Below are positions 41,626-55,002 of a DNA stretch of 64,000 bases, one piece after another. The position numbers and the translations under genes are program-made. Each line of letters begins with the position of its first letter. The stretch's first letter is position 1. Origin of the DNA: Actinoplanes subtropicus (GTDB lineage Bacteria > Actinomycetota > Actinomycetes > Mycobacteriales > Micromonosporaceae); assembly GCF_000721705.1 (NCBI RefSeq), contig NZ_JOJL01000020.1, forward strand, positions 248,001 to 312,000, given 5' to 3'. The notes under the pieces were generated by a model. It searched no databases, was not told the DNA's origin, and worked only from the letters and a program-made list of their open reading frames with translations.

Positions 41626-42363
41626 GTGGACCACTACATCGAGCAGCGGCGCCGGGTGGCTCTGGTCGGCGACGCCGGCGCCGCGCCCGAGCACGCGGAG
41701 TTCCTGCGTTACCACAGCGGCCTGGAGATCACCTCGGTCTCGGTCGACGAGGCGACCGCGGAGCTCGATTCCGGCTACGCGGCCGTCTGCCTCCAGCACA
41801 TCCGCCCCGATGAGATCGACGCCGTACGCATCCGGCTCGCGCGCTCGCAGCCCGATCTCCCCGTCCTCGACACGGGCGACGACGGCGCCGCGGTCGTGGT
41901 GGTGGCCGCCCTGATCAACGCGGTGCGGCGGGCGCGTGCCCTCCTCGCCGGCATCCGCGTCCTGGTCATCGACGCGGACGCCGCTCCGGGGATCGGCGCG
42001 TTGCTGACCGCGGCCGGCGCCCGCGACCTCAGCTTCGCCGGCAGCCGTACGGCCGACGCGGTCCTGGACGACCTGCCGGTGCGCTACGACGCGCTGATCG
42101 ACCTGTCAATCGGCGCCGATCCGCGGGGCATCACGCTGACCTTCGAGCCCGGCGCGACCGGCCCTCAGCAGCTGCACCCGCTGCTGGCCCTGCCGGGGCT
42201 GCTCAGCATCGCGGTGCGCCGCCGGGTCGGCATCGACGTCACCGACCGGTTCGCCGCCGCCCACGCCCTGGCCCGCCTCGCCCCGCCCGGCGACCTGCTG
42301 CCGGACGCCGGCGACCCGCGCATCACCGCCACCATCTACGACGCCGCGGCCGGCCTCCGCTGA
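41626..42363 (+). CDS. Malic-enzyme-derived pseudoenzyme
   Basis: 245 residues from GTG 41626 (GGGGGGA upstream; the frame is open to a TTG at 41575). The order of motifs follows the NAD-binding half of malic enzyme: LQHIRPDEIDAVRIRLARSQPDLPVLDTGDDGAAVVVVAALINAVRRARALLAGIRVLVIDADAAPGIG, and near the end LHPLLALPGLLSIAVRRR...FAAAHALARLAPP...LLPDAGDPRI. The metal-binding DDQHGTA has become DTGDDGAA and the GAGAAG dinucleotide loop has become DADAAP; the malate-binding N-terminal domain is missing. Catalysis is therefore improbable. The codons are well biased and the frame is clean, so it seems maintained for another role, perhaps regulatory. Confidence 0.75.
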   Translation: MDHYIEQRRRVALVGDAGAAPEHAEFLRYHSGLEITSVSVDEATAELDSGYAAVCLQHIRPDEIDAVRIRLARSQPDLPVLDTGDDGAAVVVVAALINAVRRARALLAGIRVLVIDADAAPGIGALLTAAGARDLSFAGSRTADAVLDDLPVRYDALIDLSIGADPRGITLTFEPGATGPQQLHPLLALPGLLSIAVRRRVGIDVTDRFAAAHALARLAPPGDLLPDAGDPRITATIYDAAAGLR

Positions 42364-42776
42364 CCGTCGGGCCCGGTGTACAGCCACGACACCACCGTGG
42401 CGTCCGCCTGCTTGATCTCGCAGCGGCCGCACGGCGTGTCCCAGGCCAGCCAGCCGGGCCCGAGCCGGTCACCGGCACCCCACAGCCGCTGCGCCGCGGA
42501 CCCGATCGCGACCGCCGAGGGCACCGGCTCGGCGCGGGAGCCGGTCGGCACGAACGCCGTGAAACCGGCCAGGTCGTGACGGTCGAAGGCGAGCAGCAGA
42601 AAATATCCCTGCTCGCGGCCCCACCCCGGATCGGCGATGGCCGCCGACAGGTCATCCGGGCTCGACACCGACGGCCAGCCGCGGCGATCCAGATCGGCCA
42701 GCACGTCTCCGCGCGCGGGCGGCCCCTCGCACCACCGGGCGAGAAGCTCGCGGACTTCGGTCGCGGGGTTTGCCAC
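42336..42776 (-). CDS. Hypothetical protein
   Basis: 146 residues from GTG 42776, chosen because AGGAGG lies five bases upstream. Sequence pattern: EVRELLARWCEGPP near the start, GYFLLLAFDRHDLAGFTAFVP, LGPGWLAWDTPCGRCEIKQADATVVSWLYTG. It has a CxxC (PCGRCE) that could bind metal or be redox active. No membrane segment. I do not recognise it. It overlaps the malic-like gene tail by 28 bases. Confidence 0.7.
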   Translation of the reverse strand: MANPATEVRELLARWCEGPPARGDVLADLDRRGWPSVSSPDDLSAAIADPGWGREQGYFLLLAFDRHDLAGFTAFVPTGSRAEPVPSAVAIGSAAQRLWGAGDRLGPGWLAWDTPCGRCEIKQADATVVSWLYTGPDGQRRPAAAS

Positions 42777-43005
42777 GGTGGCCTCCTGTCCGCGCATTCC
42801 TGCCTGCCGGAGCAGCGGTTTCGCTCGGTGGGGTGGCTTCACCGCCTCACGAAGTTCTAGCAGATTCGGAGGCGGTGAATTGACGAAATGAAGGATTTAG
42901 CAATTCACGGTCTGGCTATGTGGTAGGGGATGACCAGCCCGCTCGACAACGTCATGCGCCGCACGGCGGCCGCCGGCGCGGCCCACCGGGTGCCGGACCG
43001 TCCCG

Positions 43006-43520
43006 TTACCCGTCCGCACAGAGGGCATAGGCCGTGATGTACCAGCTACCGGTCGTCCCGTCCTCCTCCTGGCCGTAGACCGTGGTCGCGGTCGGTGCGG
43101 ACACGGCGGACCCGTCGATCGGGTATGCGTTGTCGATGACCACCTCGCCGACCACTCCGACGATCTCCGCGCCGCTCCCGGTCGCCACCTGGCCCGTGCA
43201 GTCCGCCCGTGCACCGTCGTTCGCGGACCCGGACGCCGTGGAGGCCGCGACCACCTGCTGGCCGCTGAGCGGGTCGGCGCAGATCGCGAAGGCGGTGACG
43301 TTCCAGTCGCCGGCGAGCGGGTCGCTCTCGTCGGCCTCGACCAGCACGCTGGTCGCCGGGCCGCCCACTGGGGCGGGCGGCGCGACGGTGTCGAGGATGC
43401 CTTCACCACGCCGCTGATGGCCGGCAGCGGCACCGCCGCCGCGGGCCCCGGCGCCCACCACGCACTCGCCGAGACCGCCAGGACCAGCACGGCCACCCAT
43501 CGCATCGGTGTTTTCACCAT
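43006..43520 (-). pseudogene. Secreted protein gene broken by a one-base deletion
   Basis: ATG 43520 opens a signal peptide (MVKTPMRWVAVLVLAVSASA, ending near PAAAVPLP). After ISGVVK the frame turns into Arg/Pro nonsense, while a neighbouring frame continues with good codons: GILDTVAPPAPVGGP, then two related units GDWNVTAFAICADP and GSWYITAYALCADG, ending at TAA 43006. Restoring one G in AAG-GC at about 43400 (AAG GGC) joins the two. The mature protein would be about 130 residues with paired Cys-containing repeats, a common style in actinobacterial secreted proteins of unknown function. Confidence 0.75.
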
Positions 43521-43758
43521 GACACTCCCCAACATCGGGCCGGTGCGAGTCACCGGCCGGATGCGGCCCAGGGTTCCGGCGCCCTCCTGCACGAGTTTTG
43601 AGGAGTCCTGCAATCCGCTGGTCACGGGTTCGGGTCCATTTACGCGGGGGTGATCGTCGGACCCCGCGGTGTGGCGGCGCGCTCGACGGTCTGGTCGCGG
43701 CGCCGCTTGCCATCAGCGGAATCGACGCGGACGGGCTACGGTTCCATGCGGCGTCGGT

Positions 43759-43976
43759 TCAGGGGGCAAGCTGATCGATCGTCATGCCGACATCGCTGAG
43801 CATGCCGCCAGGGTCCCCTTTGCGACGTCGCGGTGGCCGTGCACCGGGACTGTGGTGCCACGTCCATCCGGGTGACGCATGATGGGGTGACTCCCGGCGA
43901 CTCGCGCCAGTTTGAAGCCGTGCCGCTCTAAAGCGCGGACGATGCGGGTGCCGGAGCCGGAGGGAAGGGCAGGCAT
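43759..43976 (-). pseudogene. hicA: HicA toxin gene with C-terminal frameshift
   Basis: HicA is a small dsRNA-binding-fold mRNA interferase. The start is canonical: MPALPSGSGTRIVRALERHGFKLARVAGSHPIMRHPDGRGTTVPVHG, with the catalytic His in GSHPIMRHPDG. After RDVAKGTLA the frame gives AACSAMSA and stops at 43782; shifting one base at about 43806 gives GMLSDVGMTIDQLAP, the expected C-terminal helix, with stop at 43759. A single lost G explains this. The core is complete, so some activity could remain in the 64-residue form. ATG 43976 overlaps the hicB stop (TGATG). Confidence 0.8.
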
Positions 43977-44188
43977 CAGGCAGCGACGGTGACGGAGAGC
44001 TCCCGGGGAACGCCGAACTCTTCGATAAGCCCAGTCAGCGCCTCACGGAGATCCTCCAGCGCGGCTTCCTCAGTCGCGCCCTCGCCATGCGCTCCGAGGC
44101 CGGGACGCAGCTGGGCGTGAGCACACCAGACGCCATCCTCATCGCGCTCGACGACGACCGGCAAAGTTACCGTGCGAGACTCTGCCAT
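43976..44188 (-). CDS. hicB: HicB-like antitoxin
   Basis: 70 residues from ATG 44188. The partial RNase H-like fold of HicB is seen as VTLPVVVERDEDGVWCAHAQLRPGLGAHGEGATEEAALEDLREALTGLIEEFG. The C-terminal DNA-binding domain of longer HicB proteins is absent, as in the short form. Order antitoxin-toxin with 1-base overlap. HicB neutralises HicA by direct binding. It is divergent from the AfsR-like gene at 44325. Confidence 0.85.
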   Translation of the reverse strand: MAESRTVTLPVVVERDEDGVWCAHAQLRPGLGAHGEGATEEAALEDLREALTGLIEEFGVPRELSVTVAA

Positions 44189-44324
44189 GGCGCCACCATA
44201 GCGCGATTCGCCGAATCGGCGGTCAGGGTGTTCGCCGCCAATCCGTTGCCGCACACCCAGACCCCGCTGGTCAGGGGTCGGTTGGGCGACAGTGGGCCGG
44301 TGTCGGGCGGGGGTGGCCCGCACT

Positions 44325-49640
<5,316 letters not shown>

Positions 49641-49644
<4 letters not shown>

Positions 49645-49740
49645 CGCGACCCTCCCGATCCGATCTGGCTGAACGAGCGGTCGCCGAGAATGCGCCGCAG
49701 GGCGGACAGGCCGTGGGCGGTCTGGCTCTTCACCGTAGTC
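49641..49740 (-). pseudogene. 3' remnant of an ECF sigma factor gene
   Basis: The last ~33 codons read TTVKSQTAHGLSALRRILGDRSF, the C-terminal end of region 4 of SigE-type ECF sigma factors (TVKSQTxxGLxxLRRLLG). Upstream of about 49740 the homology stops abruptly and no sigma region 2 or start exists. The break coincides with the start of the divergent element-type gene at 49742. Confidence 0.75.
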
Positions 49741-49741
49741 A

Positions 49742-50134
49742 ATGACCGAAAAAAGCCAGAACCGATGTGACGGCGTTTTCCCAGTTCAGAACACCTGTCC
49801 ATCAACCGCACCCGTCCCGCATCCGATCTGGTGCGACCCGGCCGGCTGCACCGCCGACCCGGCCAGCCAGGCCAACGACTACCGGTCCGGCGTCGGCGGT
49901 GAACACCGGTCGGCACCCATCCCGCTCACGCTCAGCACGGCCATGGGGCTCCCCGCGGGAGGCGGGACGGCCTGGCTGACCGGGGCGTGCGCCCCATGGC
50001 GGTGCGCGCTGTACCTGCACGTGCAGGTCGGCGAGGTCGAGCTGTCCCTGTCCGCCGACCACGCCGCGCCGGTACTTGCCGCCCTGTCGGCGCTGCTCGC
50101 GTCCGCTGCTACCGATCAGGAGGTGACCCGATGA
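49742..50134 (+). CDS. Small protein of actinomycete mobile elements (DUF6907-like)
   Basis: 130 residues. The core PIWCDPAGCTADP, EHRSAPIPLTLST, GTAWLTGACAPWRCALYLHVQVGEVELSLSADHAAPVLAALSALLASA resembles the DUF6907-type proteins common on actinomycete integrative elements and plasmids. The Cys residues may bind zinc. The N-terminal 28 residues look non-native, so the real start may be further in. The stop overlaps the ATG of the DUF2637-like gene (ATGA), a gene order typical of such elements. Confidence 0.6.
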   Translation: MTEKSQNRCDGVFPVQNTCPSTAPVPHPIWCDPAGCTADPASQANDYRSGVGGEHRSAPIPLTLSTAMGLPAGGGTAWLTGACAPWRCALYLHVQVGEVELSLSADHAAPVLAALSALLASAATDQEVTR

Positions 50135-50316
50135 AGACCCGAACCGACAAGACGCTGTTGGTCCTTACCGCCCTGTTCGTCGCCGGTCTGGCGTTCGTCG
50201 CGGGCGCCATCAGCTTCGCGCACATGCGAGAGCTGGCCACCCATCACGATCAGCTCGGCTGGAAGTCCTACGCCTTCCCGCGGCCCACAGCCGGTTCACC
50301 AAAATCGACCGGCTAG
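50131..50316 (+). pseudogene. Truncated DUF2637 (SpdB-like) membrane protein
   Basis: 61 residues. MKTRTDKTLLVLTALFVAGL, AGAISFAHMRELATHHDQLGWKSYAFP is the first transmembrane segment and the conserved loop of DUF2637 proteins from AICE-type conjugative elements, which are normally 200-400 residues with four membrane segments. After SYAFP the expected VSVDGLEIVAS sequence is replaced by RPTAGSPKSTG and a stop. The gene is cut at about 50280, a likely deletion or recombination junction. Confidence 0.75.
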
Positions 50317-50496
50317 GCGGTGTGGCTGGGGATCCGTAACGTGAGCGGCGCAGTCGCGCCAAAGGGTGGTGCGCAAGTCGGTGCCGCTCGTCGCGCGAAC
50401 GTTGATAAAGGGCTTGGTCGGGTCGCTTCTGTCGGATCCCGCGAGGATTTCGTAGCGGGCGCTGCTGTTGGGGTCTCGCCGGTGGACGCTCGGGTG
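50317..50496. other. Intergenic stretch before the A-T-R gene
   Basis: 180 bases without GC3 bias in any frame. An open frame exists from GTG 50320, but the 59 residues it would add look non-coding. It may contain the cassette promoter and the recombination scar of the integrative element. Confidence 0.5.
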
Positions 50497-53400
50497 ATGG
50501 AGTTAGGGCCGCCGACGGGTCTCGATGGTGCGGATGGCTGGGCGCTGCGCGAGCAGGGTAGGCGCAGCGCCTATCCGGCGAACAAGACCATTCCCGAGCT
50601 TTTCGCCGCATGCGCGGGTCGCTATCCGTCGGCTGCGGCGGTGCGCGATGCGGGTCGGGAGATCTCCTACTGTCAGCTGGACGAGTGGTCTGATCGGGCG
50701 GCCTGGGCGTTGATCGAAGCCGGTGTGTTGCCTGGCGAACCGGTGGGGTTGCTGGGCCATCGGTGCCTGGAGGCGCCGGTGGGCGCGTTGGCGATCATGA
50801 AGTCTGGCGGAAGCTATGTACCGCTTGACCCGGATGATCCGGTCCCGCGTCGTCGCGCGTTGATGCGGGAGTTGGGTATCGGCCGCGTGGTGGGCCTGCC
50901 GGGCGTCGTCGGCGAGACCGGCGGGCCGATCGTGGTCCCGGTCGCGGAGCACCGCGACGGTTCGGCCCGCGGCCGGCCCTCGGTGCCGACCAGGCCAGCG
51001 GATCCTGCCTACATCTTGTTCACCTCGGGAGCGACGGGAACGCCGAAGGCGGTGGCGGTGGCGCACCGATCCGTGGCGCGGCTGGTGCTGGAGACAGACT
51101 TTGTGCGTTTCCGGCCGGGTGCGCGGGTGGCGGCCACGGGCCACCCGACGTTCGACGCCTCGGTTTTCGAGATGTGGGGAGCATTGCTCAACGGCGGGTG
51201 CCTGGTCACTGTGGACCGGGAGATGCTGCTGGACGGCTCGGCGATGAACCGGCTGCTGGTGGACGAGCGGATCGGCGTGCTGTGGTTGTCGTCCGGGGTC
51301 TTCCACCATCTTGCCCAGGCTCAGCCGGACATGTTCCGTACCGTGGATTTCTTGATTAGTGGCGGTGATGTGCTCAATCCCAGCGTGGTGCGGGAGGTGC
51401 TCCGCGCGGGCGCTCCGGGACAACTGGTGAACGGATATGGGCCGACGGAGAACACCACGTTCTCCGCGACGTATCGGGTCGCCGAAGTGCCGGCCGGGCT
51501 GGCCCGCATCCCGATCGGCCGTCCGATCGCCAACTCGAGCTGTTACGTGGTCTCCGATGAGGGCGTCCGGGTGGGCGTGGGCGACGAGGGTGAGCTGTGG
51601 GTAGGCGGCGACGGTGTGGCGTTGGGCTATGTGAACGATCGCGAGCTTTCGGAGCTGCGGTTCATGCCGGACCGGTTCGGAAGTGCGCCAGGCGGCCGAC
51701 TGTTTCGGACGGGAGACCGGGCGAGGTGGCTGCCGGACGGGGAGTTGGACTTCCTGGGCCGCCGGGACCGCATGGTCAAGGTACGGGACTTTCGCATCGA
51801 GCTGGACGAGATCGAGGCGGCGTTGCGAGACTGCCCGGAGGTGGGCGAAGCCGCTGTCGTGGTCACCGGGGCGCCGTCGGGCAAGGTGATCGAGGCGTTC
51901 TATACGCCGCTGCGGGGATCGGGCGGCCGGGCTGAGCCGGGTCGGCTGCGGGCCGTATTGGGCGAGCGGTTGCCGGCGTACATGCTGCCGGGCAGGTTCA
52001 TCCCCGTACAGGACCTGCCGCTGACCGCCAGCGGGAAGCTCGACCGCGCAATCCTCAGCGCCGGGGGACGACCGACGGTCACATCGGTGCCGGGTGGCGA
52101 GGAGTCCCCAGTGGAGGTGGGTCTGGCCCGGCTGTGGGAGGAGGTCCTCGGCGTGGGCCAGGTAGCGCCCGATGACGAGTTCTTCGAACTAGGCGGCAAC
52201 TCGCTGCTGGCCGCCACGATCTTCGCCCGGCTGCAGGTCCTGTTCGGCATCGATGCCCGCCAGAGCCGTTTCCTCACCCGCCGTCTGCTGGCGGACCCGT
52301 CACTGCGGGGCTGCGCGGCGGCAGTGCGCGCGGCCCGGGACGGCACGCTCACCCGGGACGAGGCAGGAGCCGAGATCGACTTCCGCCAGGCCGCCGGGGT
52401 GGATCTGCCGCTGCCTGCCCGGATCGCCAGGTCCACGTCGCCAGTGCCGGAGGAAATCCTGCTGACCGGCGCCTCCGGTTTCCTGGGCACCTACCTGCTG
52501 CGCCACCTGCTCGCTGGCACCGCGGCCCGAATCCATTGCCTCGTACGAGCGGACGACGACGAGCAGGCCCGCCGGCGTCTCGCCGACGGGCAGCAGCGAT
52601 ACGGTCTCGGGCCGCTTCCCGACGGGCGGGTGGTTGCCCTCGCCGGCGACCTCGGCCATGCGTCGTTCGGCTGGAACGAGGCCCGGTTCGACGGGTATGC
52701 CCGGCGGCTCGACCTCATCGTGCACGCAGGCTCCTATGTGAATTTCACCTATCCATATGGTCAACTGGCGCCGGTAACCGTGGGCGGGACGGCCGAGCTG
52801 ATCCGGTTGGCGGCCGCACACCGGGGCATCCCGTTGCACTACGTCTCGACCCTCGCGGTCATCGCCGGCTTCGGCGCGGCGGGTGTCAGTCGAGTGGAGG
52901 AGGACACACCGCTCACATTCCCCGAACACTTGTACATGGGCTACACCGAGGCAAAGTGGGTGGCTGAGCGGCTACTGGCCCGGGCGCGTAACGCCGGGCT
53001 GCCCGTGGCGGTGCACCGCCCGTACGAGATCTCCGGCGACTTGCGCAGTGGTGCCTGGAATCTGGAGAGCGCCACGTGCGCCCTGTTCAAGGTGATCGTG
53101 GACAGCGGGGTGGCGCCCGACATCAACCTGTCCCTCGACCTGATCCCGGTGGACGTCCTCGCGGCACAGATCACCCACATCGCCACGCGCCGGCCAACCG
53201 TGCCGGGCACGTATCACCTGGCCAACCCAGCGCCGGCGAACCTGCGCGACATGGTGACCCGGTTACGTGCCCGCGGTTACCGCATCGAGTACGAGCCGTT
53301 CGCGTCCTGGGTGCCCCAGGTGGTCCGGTTCGCCTGCGACCATCCGGACCACCCTTTCATCCCGTTTCTCTCGCTGTGGGTGGACAGGTCCCCGCGCAGC

Positions 53401-53583
53401 GGCCTGGTCCTCAAGGAGATGTTCTTCGCCGAGCACTTCCCCACCTTTGGTCACGGACGTGCGGACGCCGCGCTGACCGGCGCCGGAATCCGAGTGCCAC
53501 CGGTCGACGCCGCCCTGCTGGACCACTACATCGACTTCTTTCAGACCGCGGGATACCTCGCCCAGCCGCCGCGTGCCGCATGA
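50497..53583 (+). CDS. NRPS-like enzyme: adenylation, thiolation, thioester reductase
   Basis: About 1028 residues from ATG 50497. Adenylation domain (about 20-520): A3 LFTSGATGTPKAVAVAHRS, A4 FDASVFEMWGALL, A5 NGYGPTENTTF, A8 RTGDRARWLPDGELDFLGRRD, A10 LTASGKLDR. Reading the specificity positions by alignment with GrsA gives D-A-F-W-I-G-G-T-F-K, the classical valine code. Carrier domain with Ser569 in ELGGNSLLAA. C-terminal reductase (about 640-1010): GASGFLG Rossmann loop, VSTLAV, and Tyr816-x3-Lys820 in GYTEAKW. It would activate L-valine, load it on the carrier and release it reductively as aldehyde or alcohol. Codon use is more relaxed (TTG, GAT, GGT) in the first 1.5 kb, hinting at transfer. 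The stop overlaps the next ATG. Confidence 0.92.
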   Translation: MELGPPTGLDGADGWALREQGRRSAYPANKTIPELFAACAGRYPSAAAVRDAGREISYCQLDEWSDRAAWALIEAGVLPGEPVGLLGHRCLEAPVGALAIMKSGGSYVPLDPDDPVPRRRALMRELGIGRVVGLPGVVGETGGPIVVPVAEHRDGSARGRPSVPTRPADPAYILFTSGATGTPKAVAVAHRSVARLVLETDFVRFRPGARVAATGHPTFDASVFEMWGALLNGGCLVTVDREMLLDGSAMNRLLVDERIGVLWLSSGVFHHLAQAQPDMFRTVDFLISGGDVLNPSVVREVLRAGAPGQLVNGYGPTENTTFSATYRVAEVPAGLARIPIGRPIANSSCYVVSDEGVRVGVGDEGELWVGGDGVALGYVNDRELSELRFMPDRFGSAPGGRLFRTGDRARWLPDGELDFLGRRDRMVKVRDFRIELDEIEAALRDCPEVGEAAVVVTGAPSGKVIEAFYTPLRGSGGRAEPGRLRAVLGERLPAYMLPGRFIPVQDLPLTASGKLDRAILSAGGRPTVTSVPGGEESPVEVGLARLWEEVLGVGQVAPDDEFFELGGNSLLAATIFARLQVLFGIDARQSRFLTRRLLADPSLRGCAAAVRAARDGTLTRDEAGAEIDFRQAAGVDLPLPARIARSTSPVPEEILLTGASGFLGTYLLRHLLAGTAARIHCLVRADDDEQARRRLADGQQRYGLGPLPDGRVVALAGDLGHASFGWNEARFDGYARRLDLIVHAGSYVNFTYPYGQLAPVTVGGTAELIRLAAAHRGIPLHYVSTLAVIAGFGAAGVSRVEEDTPLTFPEHLYMGYTEAKWVAERLLARARNAGLPVAVHRPYEISGDLRSGAWNLESATCALFKVIVDSGVAPDINLSLDLIPVDVLAAQITHIATRRPTVPGTYHLANPAPANLRDMVTRLRARGYRIEYEPFASWVPQVVRFACDHPDHPFIPFLSLWVDRSPRSGLVLKEMFFAEHFPTFGHGRADAALTGAGIRVPPVDAALLDHYIDFFQTAGYLAQPPRAA

Positions 53584-54884
53584 CCATCCGCGCCAGGCGG
53601 GTCCTCACGGCCCCGACCGACGGCCCCGCCGGCGAAGGCCTGAAGCAGCACGCGACGGGAAGGTGCGGCGTGGCCTCCCTTCCGCGGGTGGGCGTCGTCC
53701 TGAACTTCGGCGCGGCTACGCCGTTGAGTATCCTGGCGGCCGCACGCGGGCTCTGCAAGGTGGTCTTCCTCTGCGACCGGAACCTGCCGTACGTCGCCTC
53801 AGCGTTGGATGAGCTGACCGACTTCGCCGAGGTGCACGACATCACCGGCGTGCACACCGACCCGGTCGCCGGCTTGGGGCTGGCCGGGATCGTCACGTTC
53901 AGCGAGGCCCAGATCCGCCGCACCGCTGATATCGCCCGCCACGCCGGCCTCAGCTACCTCAGCCCGTCGGCGGCCGTGGCGGTGACCGACAAATACGTCC
54001 AGCGGACCTTACTGAGGCAGGCCGGGGTGCCAGGCCCCCGCTTTCACGCGTTGTCCGGGCCGGCTGATCTACCTGCGGCGCTGACCGAGGTCGGTCTGCC
54101 CGCCGTCCTGAAACCCCGGGCCGGCGCCGGCAGCGCGTACACCTGTCGGGTGGACAGCCTCAGCGAGGCGTCGGGGCGACTGAGTGAGTTCCCACCCGGC
54201 GAATTCGTCCTAGAGGACATGCTGCCCGGTGACCCGTCGGTGGCCGGGTCTGGCTTCGGCGACTACGTCTCCGTGGAATCGGTCATCGTCGCGGGGCGGG
54301 TCCGGCACGTCGAGGTGACCGGCAAGTTCCCGCTGGCGCCGCCGTTTCGGGAGACCGGATATGTGGTGCCCTCGACGCTGTCCGCCCTGTGGCGGCACGC
54401 CGTGCTGGAGGCCGCCGAGGCCGCGGTACGGGCGCTGGGCGTCACGGTCGGTGTCACGCACGTCGAGGTCAAGCTCACCCCGAACGGTCCTCGCGTGATC
54501 GAGGTCAACGGGCGGCTCGGCGGCTACGTCGCCGACCTGGTCCGCCGCGCCCGTGGGATCGATCTCGTGCGGCTGAGCCTGTCCGCCTGCCTCGGCCACC
54601 CGGTCTACGTCCCGGAGCCGGTCTATCGACGGTGCGCGTTCCAGTACTTCCTCACTGCTCCGATGGACGCCGGCGTGCTACGGCGCCTGGACGGTGTCGA
54701 GCAACTGTCCCGGCGACCGGGCATCCAGCATGTCGAGGTGTTCCGTCAGGCCGGCGACCGGCTCGACTGGCGCCGGGGAACCCTCGGCTACCTCGGCATC
54801 GTGTACGGGTCGGCCACCGACCACGCCGGCGTTCTCAACCTCATTGCCACCATCGACGAGACCCTCGCCACGGAGGTCGCATAG
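53580..54884 (+). CDS. ATP-grasp ligase (carboxylate-amine ligase type)
   Basis: 434 residues from ATG 53580, coupled to the A-T-R gene by ATGA; a GTG at 53670 with GGAAGG upstream is an alternative that would drop 30 unconvincing residues. Pre-ATP-grasp domain (VGVVLNFGAATPLSILAAARG...), ATP-binding core (GVPGPRFHAL; GLPAVLKPRAGAGSAYTCRV), and metal-binding end THVEVKLTPNGPRVIEVNGRLGGYVADL with the E-x-N-x-R motif. Relatives join amino acids (L-amino acid ligases) or carboxylates to amines with ATP. Here it probably acylates or extends a valine-derived product of the partner enzyme. Confidence 0.9.
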   Translation: MTIRARRVLTAPTDGPAGEGLKQHATGRCGVASLPRVGVVLNFGAATPLSILAAARGLCKVVFLCDRNLPYVASALDELTDFAEVHDITGVHTDPVAGLGLAGIVTFSEAQIRRTADIARHAGLSYLSPSAAVAVTDKYVQRTLLRQAGVPGPRFHALSGPADLPAALTEVGLPAVLKPRAGAGSAYTCRVDSLSEASGRLSEFPPGEFVLEDMLPGDPSVAGSGFGDYVSVESVIVAGRVRHVEVTGKFPLAPPFRETGYVVPSTLSALWRHAVLEAAEAAVRALGVTVGVTHVEVKLTPNGPRVIEVNGRLGGYVADLVRRARGIDLVRLSLSACLGHPVYVPEPVYRRCAFQYFLTAPMDAGVLRRLDGVEQLSRRPGIQHVEVFRQAGDRLDWRRGTLGYLGIVYGSATDHAGVLNLIATIDETLATEVA

Positions 54885-55002
54885 CTATCGAGCGGATGTT
54901 TCCACATCGCCGATTCTCTTGCCGCAAAACGCTCTGACCTGGGCAAATTGCTCGTAGAATCACCGGCAGATGGTGGTCTCGAAGCCCGGTGAGGAGCACC
55001 CG

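Noticed and set aside
43417..43653. Plus-strand open frame opposite the broken secreted-protein gene
   Set aside because: It is antisense to the signal peptide and lacks any motif or coding bias.
49742..50316. Intact integrative conjugative element
   Set aside because: No integrase, Rep or FtsK-like gene is present; only two small element-type genes remain, one of them truncated.
50320..50496. N-terminal extension of the A-T-R protein from GTG 50320
   Set aside because: The 59 residues lack codon bias and do not resemble any NRPS start domain. The ATG at 50497 fits the domain boundary better.
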